Assembly (NCBI GenBank): GCA_965153455.1
Contig: OZ234500.1
Location: 9,238,001 to 9,302,000, forward strand
Length of the DNA stretch: 64,000 nt
From: Sphagnum compactum
Lineage: Eukaryota; Bryophyta; Sphagnopsida; Sphagnales
Direction: 5' to 3'
This document shows positions 1 through 8,266 of the stretch, in pieces. Position 1 is the stretch's first letter. Each line of letters starts with the position of its first letter. The notes under the pieces were generated by a model that was given only the letters and a program-made list of their open reading frames with translations, searched no databases and had not been told where the DNA came from. The position numbers and the translations under genes are program-made.

Positions 1-8
1 TAGGATAC

Positions 9-263
9 ATGGAGGAGAAGAAAATGATGGTGATTCGATGCGACAATCAAGGTGCGATATCATTGACCAAGAATCCCACTCACCATGCACGAACAAAACA
101 CATTGATGTACAACATCATTTTGTTCGAGAACGAGTTGAAAGTGGAGAAGTTCGATTTGAATATTGTACAACCGAACACATGGTGGCGGATGTCCTTACT
201 AAGGCATTATCTAAAAAACGACATCATAAGTTGATAAACATGTTCGGATTAGAAACTTCATAG
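9..263 (+). pseudogene. Copia family A, RNase H C-terminal fragment (element continues off the left edge)
   Basis: This is the last 84 codons of a Ty1/copia polyprotein. It shows the C-terminal RNase H signature words CDNQGAISLTKNP, ARTKHIDVQHHF and [10 protein letters not shown], and ends in a stop codon at 261-263 followed at once by a purine-rich tract and an LTR. The rest of the element lies outside the window, so its coding state cannot be judged. The same tail recurs in the other A copies at 13193-13380 and 32980-33131. Confidence 0.9.
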
Positions 264-271
264 AGTGGGAG
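264..271 (+). other. Polypurine tract of the left-edge A element
   Basis: The sequence GAGTGGGAG lies directly before the TGTTAG start of the LTR. The same tract precedes the 3' LTRs at 13389 and 33140, and its complement follows LTR4 (6939-6947). In this position it is the plus-strand primer for reverse transcription. Confidence 0.75.
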
Positions 272-758
272 TGTTAGAAATACTATTCGTTTCTAATTCC
301 CAATGTTGATGAATGTGTTAAACATTCATCAAAAGGATGAATAGTATACACATCCTTGTAGTTGTTAGGTTAGATTTAGAAGTGGAGACTACTTAGGGTT
401 TGGCGGCGGCTAGGGTTAGGGTTAGGCGGCGGCTAGGTTTAGGGTTTGGTGGCGGCTAGGGTTAGGCGGCGACTAGGGCTAGGGTTTGGTGGCGGCTAGG
501 TCAGGGTTAAGTGGCGGCTACTTCAGGGTTAGGAGATAGTATATAATGGAGTGGTTTTGAATTGTCTTTCATTCTTTCCTTTCATGGTTGTTGAGTGCAC
601 ATAGAACCTTCAAGCTTTGTTAGTGTTGCAAGCCATAGTTTTATGATTGTAGCATTTGAAGCATACAACCTTTGTAATCTTCTTTAGTTAATACATTTGT
701 TCCATTTCATGAACCTTGAGTGTTGCATTTCTTGCTTGTTTTCAAGTTGTTTCCAATA
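272..758 (+). repeat. Copia family A LTR 1 (3' LTR)
   Basis: It starts TGTTAGAAATACTATTCG and ends TTTCCAATA. It carries a nested hairpin near its start, an array of AGGGTTAGGGTTT and GGCGGCGGCT words (about 396-530), a TATATAATGG box near 540, and a downstream region ending in the shared CTTGCTTGTTTTCAAG block. Just after the LTR come bases of a copia protease gene, so this element inserted into another copia copy. Confidence 0.92.
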
Positions 759-872
759 CACCATTTATGAATCCATTGTTGCACGAAAGGTGTACATGGG
801 AGATGACACCATTTTGGAGGCCATTGGCAAAGGGAGCATCAAGGCCACAATGCAAGTTGGAGGTAAAGGTGT
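759..872 (+). pseudogene. Copia family A protease-region fragment (host of LTR 1)
   Basis: About 38 codons encode the region just after the protease active site (YMGDDTILEAIGKGS and TMQVGG words). They are nearly identical to bases 30070-30179 in the full A copy. The fragment begins directly at the LTR end, with no leader, and stops at about 872 where gypsy-like sequence begins, so it is flanking DNA of the LTR 1 insertion. Confidence 0.8.
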
Positions 873-904
873 GATGTTCTTTATGGTATCACCCAATCAT
901 ACTT

Positions 905-1290
905 TCACCTTGTTTTGGTTGCAGAACTTGAAAAAACCTATTGTCTTGTCCAAATCTATATAGTACTCCTTCTTGAAACACAAATTATTTAATTTTTTGG
1001 GTTAAATATTGTCTTTAGGATGTAATAAACCTCTCTAGCATCACTCCTTCTAATAGATACTCATAAACATTCTATAACCACTCAAATTATAATGTGAACA
1101 AGTGAGCATCACAGGTTTGATCAGGTACTCCAATAGGTTCAGTCTAATTAAGTAATCTACTCAATGCATTTGTTGTTAGATGGAATTTACTAAGTTTATA
1201 AACAATCTTGAAATCATACTCTAGAAACAGTATAAACCATCTAACCTGCTAGAAACTTGTGGCTTGATAATTAGATACACTAAAACCAAC
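905..1290 (-). pseudogene. Ty3/gypsy RNase H-region fragment
   Basis: This stretch is alignable by eye to 27440-27795 of the second gypsy fragment. Shared words include CCTATTGTCTT, AAATCTATA, AGTACTCC and CTTGTGGCTTG. In that copy it lies just downstream of the RNase H core on the minus strand. Many stops and indels show it is dead. It ends near 1290, about 40 bases short of the stop codon of the phospholipase D fragment. Confidence 0.65.
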
Positions 1291-1330
1291 AAGCTGCTGA
1301 CATTCGTTGGCTGTAAGCAAAAATTCTTAG

Positions 1331-2609
1331 TTAGGTGGTGAGGATGGCAGGCAAGATATCAGACAAGGTCCCAAGTATGTTGGCATTGGTGTCGGGGAAA
1401 TGCGAGAGTCCTGGAAACTCAGACACAGATCCATCAGCAGCAATTGCAATAGGATAAGTCAACAAATGGCCAGGTAAATCCACAATCTCTTCCCTTACAA
1501 ACAGATCCCAATGCCTGTCCGCAATATTGTTGACCTTGCGGATGCATTCTAAGCTCCAGGGTTGCAAAAAGACATTGTCAAGTTTGCCCATGTGCTCATA
1601 CCACAAACCCATTCGGAATCCATGAATGTTTGATCGAAGAGGTTGATGTACTTGTCCCAGATGGTAGGGTTGGTATGCACCAATTGCCGTCTCTGTGTCA
1701 CGGCCTCCATCCATTGATCGTTGGTTGATGTTGGCGGAGCCAATCATGATGTACTCATCATCCACTGCAAAGGAAAGAAGAAAACAGACAGACACATACA
1801 CAGAGACAGCCTCTCTGTGTTAGCAAACTGCAAGCCAAGCATCCTCCACCATCTTTGAACATCTTCAACCATCTTTGTGCTCTCATGTGATCAGATTTAT
1901 GAAGTTTCTGAATGCTTTCTCGGGTATGGAAATTCCAAGATCTTATTAGGGTTAATGAAGTTTCTGAATGCTTCCCAGAGTACAGAAATTCCAAAATCAT
2001 ATTAGGGTTTGTTTGCAGGAGACTTAGGGTTCTTACCGATCATCATCTTGACATGCACATAGATCATGAAGCGACGATGATCTTGTGCTGCTTTGTAATT
2101 GCTGCCATCTGCAGGGCTTTCACTGGGCTCATACTCTCCCTGTGTCCGCGTCTCAAGATTTCCCAAGCAGAAGAAGGTGAGGTAATCTTTGGGGGTTTGA
2201 TTCTCAACTCCATGGATGCGTAGGGCTTCAACAATCTGTTTGTACATCATCTCCATGGTCCTTCTTTGTCAATGGAGAATTGCCTGCACTGACCCACTGT
2301 CAGGTACACCTTCTGGCCACATGGGGAGCACAACATAGACGGTGAATCTTTCGCCTGCTTCAATCTTACTGACAATCTAGAGTGCAAGCTCAATGGGTAT
2401 GAGATGCAAAGCTCCCGCATCTTGTTCTCCTTCCCATGCAAATCAGCTTCCCAAAAAATACTGATTCTCGATGTAAATGAAGTCTCTTGCTCTTCGGATG
2501 CCATTAATGTACGCATCGTGGATGCTGTGGTCTATTGTGTTGTCCTTCCCACTTGTTAGCCCTGCCTTCACTACTGCCTTTGGATCCTCTGGAAATCCAA
2601 AAGCCACGC
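1331..2609 (-). pseudogene. Phospholipase D (alpha type) pseudogene, last two exons
   Basis: The minus strand encodes the C-terminal third of a plant phospholipase D, an enzyme that hydrolyses phosphatidylcholine to phosphatidate. Exon A (2609-2037) carries the conserved words [24 protein letters not shown] and [12 protein letters not shown]. Exon B (1764-1331) carries [15 protein letters not shown] and the family's C-terminal PAILTT ending. The second HKD motif (H-V-K-M-M-I-V-D-D) is intact but is split by a 272-base GT-AG intron (2036-1765). Three in-frame stops break exon A: TGA at 2445-2443, TAG at 2379-2377 and TGA at 2271-2269. The last stands where the family has tryptophan. Upstream exons are absent: sequence beyond 2609 looks intronic, then turns into a copia element near 2720. 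Retained introns show DNA-level origin, not a processed copy. Confidence 0.9.
1896..2012. repeat. Two-copy tandem repeat inside the phospholipase D intron
   Basis: Two copies of about 58 bases, each beginning ATGAAGTTTCTGAATGCTT and ending ATTAGGGTT, lie back to back in the intron. They differ at several positions. Confidence 0.75.
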
Positions 2610-2719
2610 CTGCATAGATCCACATTCAACAAACAGGGCATCATCAATTTGCAATTCCAGCAACAAGGTTCTTATGCAGCTCACACTGTGCATTGCAGAT
2701 CTGATGAGGTACTATTCTG

Positions 2720-3576
2720 CACTCCCATCAACAAATTTCCAAAGCCCATGTTTGGAAAACATCATGCGCATTTTGAACTTCCAAAGGTGAAAGTTGCCAC
2801 CATCAAACTTCTCCATGACTTTCAAGGACTCCATTTGAAAAGAAGACATTTTGAACACAAATGCTACAACAAACACTCTCAAACTTTAAAGTTGAAGTTT
2901 TCAACAACTAAAAAAACTCTCTTCCAAACACTTTCACTTTGAAATTAGACTTCCAAAAACAAGTTTTTCACACTTGAAAAACTTACAACACTTTGAAGAA
3001 ATCTCTTCCACACCTCCCACTCACTTGGAAAAACTATTACTCTCTTTGCAACCTTGCAAACTAAAAGCCTTCCCTCAAAAGGATTCTCCCTTTCTATGTT
3101 GTACAAGCAAACACTTTCAAAAACTTAAAAAACAAGTTTTCCTAAAACCTTTACAAGAAACTTGAAAAACTTCTCTTACACCTCAAACTTCAATGTTGAA
3201 ACTTTCAATAACTCGAAGAATTCTCTTCCACACACTTTCTCAAACTTCAACGTTGAAAACCTCAAAAACTTGAAGAACTCTTTTTCACACTTTTGAACTT
3301 AAAAACTTGAAACTTAAAGACTTGAAGAACACTCTTCCACATTTAAGAACTTACAACACTTTGAAGAAGCCTCTTCCACACCTCCCACTCAATTGGAAAA
3401 GTTGCAAGCTCCTTGTATGCCACCACTTGGAAATGAATTCCCACTCACTTTGCAAACTAAAAACCTTGTCTCAAAAGGATTCTCTCCTTTTTTCTATGCA
3501 ATACAAGCTCAAAACCTTTCACTACTTATTGTTCTAACACAAAGTCCTTTTTCTTGCTTGGTGTGGGCCCATAACC
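2720..3576 (-). mobile_element. Copia family A (copy A2): gag start, leader and primer-binding site, truncated
   Basis: Read on the minus strand from LTR 2: the primer-binding site (3576-3561), a leader of about 710 bases rich in repeats of the kind TTGAAGAACTCT, then a gag start codon at 2849 with MSSFQMESLKVMEKFDGGN. About 42 codons of gag remain; the copy then breaks off near 2720 into sequence next to the phospholipase D remnant. The leader is very like those at 33673-33903 and 36916-37625. Confidence 0.82.
3561..3576 (-). other. Primer-binding site matching the initiator tRNA-Met anticodon arm
   Basis: Minus strand GGTTATGGGCCCACAC abuts the LTR end. It is complementary to the anticodon stem-loop of plant initiator tRNA-Met (known sequence, recalled), as in Drosophila copia half-tRNA priming. 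Confidence 0.75.
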
Positions 3577-4067
3577 TATTGGAAACAACTTGAAAACAAG
3601 CAAGAAATGAAAGCTTCAAGGTTCATGAAATGGAACAATTGTATTAACTAACAAGAAGATTACAAAGGTTGTATGTTTCAAATGCTACAATCACAAAACT
3701 ATGGCTTGCAACAACTAACAAAGGTTGAAGGTTCTATGTGCACTCAAAAACCATGAAAGGAGAGAATGAAAGACAACTCAAAACCACTCCATTATATACT
3801 ATCTCCTAACCCTAAGGTAGTCGCCACTTAACCCTAACCTAGCTGCCACCAAACCCTAACCCTGGCCGTCGCCTAACCCTATCCCTAGTCGCCGCCTAAC
3901 CTTAGCCGCCACCAAACCCTAACCCTAGCCGCCGCCAAACCCTAAGTAGTCTCCACTTCTAAACCCTAACCTAACTACTACAAGGATGTGAATACTATTC
4001 ATCCTTTTGATGAATGTTTAACACATTCATCAACATTGGGAATTAGAAACGAATAGTATTTTTAACA
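3577..4067 (-). repeat. Copia family A LTR 2 (5' LTR, inverted)
   Basis: Read on the minus strand it starts TGTTAAAAATACTATTCG and ends CCAATA. It has the same hairpin, telo-box and GCC-box array, and TATA box as the other A LTRs. It cuts gypsy sequence at 4068, just where that element's reverse transcriptase domain would begin. Confidence 0.92.
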
Positions 4068-5482
4068 CATGCAAAAATGTCTTTGAACTCCTTTAGCAAT
4101 TTAATCAGTTGGTAATTCACAACAGGTTCCATATCAACATTCATTTTAATTTATTGCAGGTTTTTTTCAGAACCTAAGTTGATCTTGGTCAATTGCTCTT
4201 CTTTAGTGACAATCCATCCAACAATGTGAATATTTTGAACTCCTATTTGAGCCAATGTTTCATCAATCTCCATTTCTCTTACTTCAGGTTGGAAGAAAAT
4301 CTCTAGTAAATGTTGTTTGAAAGCATAAGGGGGTATAACTATTTAAATAGGTAATACAAATACCAATTCGATGGGTATATCAAACAAAACATGTAGTACA
4401 AATATAGGTTGAACAACCACATATACATGTTCAACTAGATTCAAACCTGCTGATGTAATCAAATTAATAGGTTGCTCTAACTTGATTGGTATATTGACAA
4501 CTATAGTTCCTATAAAAATAGTTTTGGTTTTGTAGTAAACATTAAATCCTCTTCTTTGTCAGATATTCTAGAATGAAAATCATAACAAACTAACACTTTT
4601 GGACGTTTAGTTGGTGCCAAGTTTCTTAATAACACGTATAGTTTTGACTGTACCAGTTCCTTGTATAATGATAATATTATTACCCCAATCATGACACATT
4701 TTAACATCCATTAGCCAAGGACGACCTAACAACATAAAGTAGTTAAAGTTTAACACATTACTTTGTATCACAATAAAAGTTACTGCATAAAGAATTCCAT
4801 GAACAAGAATTTTAAGATCTTTTATCATACCTAAAGGTTTGGCAATGGTTTGATCAACCATGCGTAGGTTGTAAGGTGTGGGTTTTGGTTTTGACAGACC
4901 TAACTGCACTCTTTATTTTTTCATGATATTAATTCGAGAACCACCATCTATAAGTACATCTTCAATGAAATTCTTCCTTACTTGAACATGTATCATTGCC
5001 ATCCAATGATCAATGGCAACTTAAGCAACTACCTAACTAGTAAAGCAGGTTTTGACGGTACCATGTTAAGAGTGTAACGTTTGATATTAGGAATCACTTG
5101 CAATAATTAACCAAAGTTTAATGTATACTTGGTCTCCAAGACTTGCTTATTGATATCCTTTAAAATTTCTTCTAAAGTTTTATCTGTTGTAACTTGTTCT
5201 AAAATCACAAGTTGTTGGTTTACATCGCTAGTTCAATTGTTTTTAACTAGTTGAGTTGTAGTAGAATTATCAGGCACTCCAAGCCAATTATTCTACAATG
5301 ACTCTTCATTGATGATAGTAGGTTGTTTATTATTAGTCCCATCACGTTCTAACTGTAACAATTTCAATTAATGAATCTTGAAAATGTTTTTCTTGTTGCC
5401 AATCTTTGGTTCTTTTGGCTTTAACTGGCTCTCTTTCTTTAAACACATCTTGTTTTAGTTATTGACTACGAGTAGTAACAAT
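4068..5482 (-). pseudogene. Ty3/gypsy element G1: protease and RT leader region
   Basis: The minus strand continues the element whose gag is at 13838-15619. Recognisable parts are an aspartic-protease active-site region (LIDGGS followed by a premature stop, near 4945-4915), a protease C-terminal part with FMLLGRPWLMD and CHDWGNN (4909-4607), and the linker before reverse transcriptase with a DIFA ending near 4070. Stops and frameshifts are frequent. The element is interrupted at 5482/13833 by copia A1 and at 4067 by LTR 2. Confidence 0.75.
5478..5482. repeat. Target-site duplication ACAAT, left copy
   Basis: ACAAT lies directly before the first base of LTR 3. The same five bases follow the last base of LTR 7 at 13833-13837. 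Confidence 0.85.
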
Positions 5483-5949
5483 TGTTAGAAATACTATTCC
5501 TTTCTAATTCCCAATGTTGATGAATGTGTGAAACATTCATCAAATGGATGAATAGTATTCACATCCTTATAGTAGTTAGGTTAAGTTAAATAGTGGTAGT
5601 TCGGGTTTGGAAGTGGAGGCTACTTAGGGCTTGGCGGCGGCTACGGTTAAGGTTTGGCGATGGCTAGGGTTAGGGTTTGGTGGCGGCTAGGTTAGGGTTA
5701 AGTGGCGGCTACTTTAGGGTAAGGAGATAGTATATATTGGAGTGGTTTTGAGGAGTCTTCCATTCTCTCCTTTCATGGTTTTGAGTGCACATAGAACCTT
5801 CAAGCTTTGTTAGTTGTTGCAAGCCATAGTTTTGTGATTGTAGCATTTGAAGCATACAACCTTTGTGATTTTTGTTAGTTAATACAATTGTTCCATTTCA
5901 TGAACCTTGAGCGTTTCATTTCTTGCTTGTTTTCAAGTTGTTTCCAATA
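5483..5949 (+). repeat. Copia family A LTR 3 (5' LTR of A1)
   Basis: It starts TGTTAGAAATACTATTCC and ends TTTCCAATA, directly followed by the primer-binding site. Its TATATATTGGAG box and GAGTGGTTTTGAGGAGTC words show the same subfamily as LTR 4 and LTR 7. Confidence 0.92.
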
Positions 5950-5965
5950 GGTTATGGGCCCACAC
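5950..5965 (+). other. Primer-binding site of A1 (half-tRNA type)
   Basis: GGTTATGGGCCCACAC follows the LTR with no spacer. It matches the anticodon arm of initiator tRNA-Met. Confidence 0.75.
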
Positions 5966-6223
5966 CAAGCAAGAGAAAAGACATTGTGTTACAACAAGAA
6001 GTAGTTAAGGGTTTAGCTTGTGTGACATAGAAAGGGAGAATCCTTTGAGGGAAGGCTTTTAGTTTGCAAGGTTGCAAAGAGAGTGGGAGTCCATTTCCAA
6101 GTGAGTGGGAGGTGTAGAAGAGATTTCTTCAAAGTGTTGTAAGTTTTTCAAGTGTGGAAAACTTGTTTTTCAAATTTGAAAAACTGTGTGGAAAAGAGTT
6201 CTTCAAGTTTGAGAAAGTGTGTC

Positions 6224-6477
6224 ATTGAGCGCATTTCCCCAAGGAAATGACACCGTTCATGGGCGATGACACCGTTTTGGAGGCAGGGGAGCATCAAAGC
6301 CACAATGCAAGTGGGAGGCGAATTGTCAGAAGCAACCATCACCCAAGTTCTTCATGTTCCAAAAATGAAGAATAGTCTAATTTCTGTGAGTAAACTCAAT
6401 TCCGAAGGTTTCGAAGTGGAGTTTGACAAGGATGGTTGTAAGGTCAACGATGCTCGAGTAGATGTTGTGGCGCAAGC
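6224..6477 (+). pseudogene. Copia protease fragment joined to leader in A1
   Basis: The leader (5966-6223) runs directly into sequence matching the post-active-site part of the protease region (ITQVLHVPKMKNSLISVSK), so all of gag is deleted. The fragment ends exactly at the terminal base of inverted LTR 4, which suggests an integrase-made junction. Confidence 0.8.
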
Positions 6478-6938
6478 TATTAGAAACAACTTGAAAACAA
6501 GCAAGAAATGAAACACTCAAAGTTCATGAAATGAAACAATTGTATTAACTCACAAAAATCACAAAGGTTGTATGCTTCAAATGCTACAATCACAAAACTA
6601 TGGCTTGCAACAACTAACAAAGCTTGAAGGTTCTATGTGCACTCAAAACCATGGAAGGAGAGAATGAAAGACTCCTCAAAACCACTCCAATATATACTAT
6701 CTCCTTACCCTAAAGTAGCCGCCACTTAACCCTAACCTAGCCGCCGCCTAACCCTAGCCGCCACCAAACCCTAACCCTAGCCGCCGCCAAGCCCTAAGTA
6801 GCCTCCTCTTCCAAACCCTAACTACCATTATTTAAGTTAACCTAACTACTATAAGGATGTGAATACTATTCATCCATTTGATGAATGTTTCACACATTCA
6901 TCAACATTGGGAATTAGAAATGAATAGTATTTCTAACA
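6478..6938 (-). repeat. Copia family A LTR 4 (inverted, internal to A1)
   Basis: On the minus strand it starts TGTTAGAAATACTATTC and ends TTTCTAATA. It is a 3' LTR by context: a minus-strand polypurine tract (6947-6939) and an RNase H end lie on its inner side. Its closest relatives by eye are LTR 3 and LTR 7. Confidence 0.9.
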
Positions 6939-6947
6939 CTCCCACTC

Positions 6948-7545
6948 TATGAAGTTTCTAATCCAAACATGGGTATCAACTTATGATGTCATTTTTTGGA
7001 TAATGCCTTGGTAAGGACATCCGCCACCATTTGTTCCATTGGACAATATTCAAATCGAACTTCTCCATTTTCAATTCGTTCTCGAACAAAATGATGTTAT
7101 ACATCAATGTGTTTTGTGCATGGTTAGTGGGATTTTTGGTCAATGATATCGCACCTTGATTGTCACATCGAATCACCATCACTTTCTTTTCCCCCATGTA
7201 TCCTAAATCCATCATCAATTTTGTTATCCATATGGCTTCTTTTGTGACTTGCGTGTTCGCCATGTACTCCGCCTCCGTGGTGGACAATGCTATTGTAGGT
7301 TGTCGTTTGCTACTCCAAGAAATGGCTCCACCTCCGATCTTGAAAACAAACCCTGTGGTGGACCTCCTATCTTCAAGATCACCACCCCAATCCGCATCAC
7401 AATATCCAAGCACTTCCTTGGATAATGTTGCACCAAATTGTAATTTCATTTGCAACGTACCTTGCAAATATCGAAAGATTCGTTTGATTCTTTTGATATT
7501 TGCAAGGTACGTTGCAAATGAAATTACAATTCGGTGCAACACCAT
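6948..7545 (-). pseudogene. Copia RT/RNase H end, inverted copy
   Basis: The minus strand encodes the end of reverse transcriptase and RNase H (RYLQGTLQMKL, YCDADWGGDLEDRRSTTGF, ALSTTEAEYMA, CDNQGAISLTKNP), then loses frame near 7110. Beyond about 7476 the sequence turns into the direct copy in the other orientation. Confidence 0.85.
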
Positions 7546-7837
7546 CCAAGGAAGTGCTTGGATATTGTGATGCAGATTGGGGTGGTGATCTTGAAGATAG
7601 GAGGTCCACCACAGGGTTTGTTTTCATGATCAGAAGTGGAGCCATTTCTTGGAGTAGCAAACGACAACCTACAATAGCATTGTCCACCACGGAGGCGGAG
7701 TACATGGCGAACACGCAAGTCACAAAAGAAGCCATATGGATAACAAAATTGATGAGGGATTTAAGATACATGGGGGAGAAGAAAGTGATGGTGATTCGAT
7801 GCGAGAATCAAGGTGCGATATTATTGACCAAGAATCC
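7491..7837 (+). pseudogene. Copia RNase H fragment, direct copy, split by element B
   Basis: The open frame encodes LQGTLQMKLQFGA, YCDADWGGDLEDRRSTTGF and STTEAEYMA, up to LLTKNP, where element B interrupts it. The frame resumes after B at 13193. Confidence 0.88.
7833..7837. repeat. Target-site duplication AATCC, left copy for element B
   Basis: AATCC precedes the terminal base of LTR 5 and is repeated at 13188-13192 after LTR 6. Both lie in the RNase H codons for K-N-P. Confidence 0.88.
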
Positions 7838-8266
7838 TATTGGAAAATACAAGGGTTATATGCTTCAAATGCTTCAAATTATTGGAAATAACAAAATGTT
7901 ACAATCATAAAACTATGGCTTGTAATATCTAACAAGGCTTGAAGCTTCTATGTGCACTCAAATCCATAAAAGAGAGAATGAAAGACTCCTCAAAACCAAA
8001 CCCTTATATACTATCTACTAACCCTAAAGTAGCCGCCACTTAACCCTAACCTAGCCGCCGCCTAACCCTAGCCGCCACCAAACCCTAACCCTAGCCGTCA
8101 TCAAGCCCTAATCCTAGCCGCCGCCAAACCCTAACCCTAGCCATCCCCAAGCCCTCTCAAATCTACCTATGTCTTTGATTGCTTGCAACACTTATCTACC
8201 ACATTGTTTTTACTATTTACCATAACATTATCTATGTTTCTAACATCTACATCATAATCTTCAACA
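7838..8266 (-). repeat. Family B 3' LTR (LTR 5), 429 bp
   Basis: On the minus strand it begins TGTTGAAGATTATGATG and ends TTTTCCAATA. It shares the telo-box/GCC-box array, the TATATA box and the end sequence with family A, but its first 100 bases differ and lack the A hairpin. Confidence 0.93.

Larger units (their letters stand above)
7130..7837. repeat. Large inverted repeat (RNase H against RNase H)
   Basis: Arms of about 347 bases (7130-7476 and 7491-7837) are separated by only about 14 bases. The core reads CTTGCAAATATC, then a short spacer, then GATATTTGCAAG. The palindrome continues on the right beyond element B (13193-13832) and on the left through LTR 4. Confidence 0.88.

Noticed and set aside
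380-530. Interstitial telomere repeat
   Set aside because: AGGGTTAGGGTTT words alternate with GGCGGCGGCT in every LTR copy, so they are LTR array units, not a telomere remnant.
6266-6511. 81-codon plus-strand frame as a standalone gene
   Set aside because: It is the copia protease fragment of A1 running into LTR 4.
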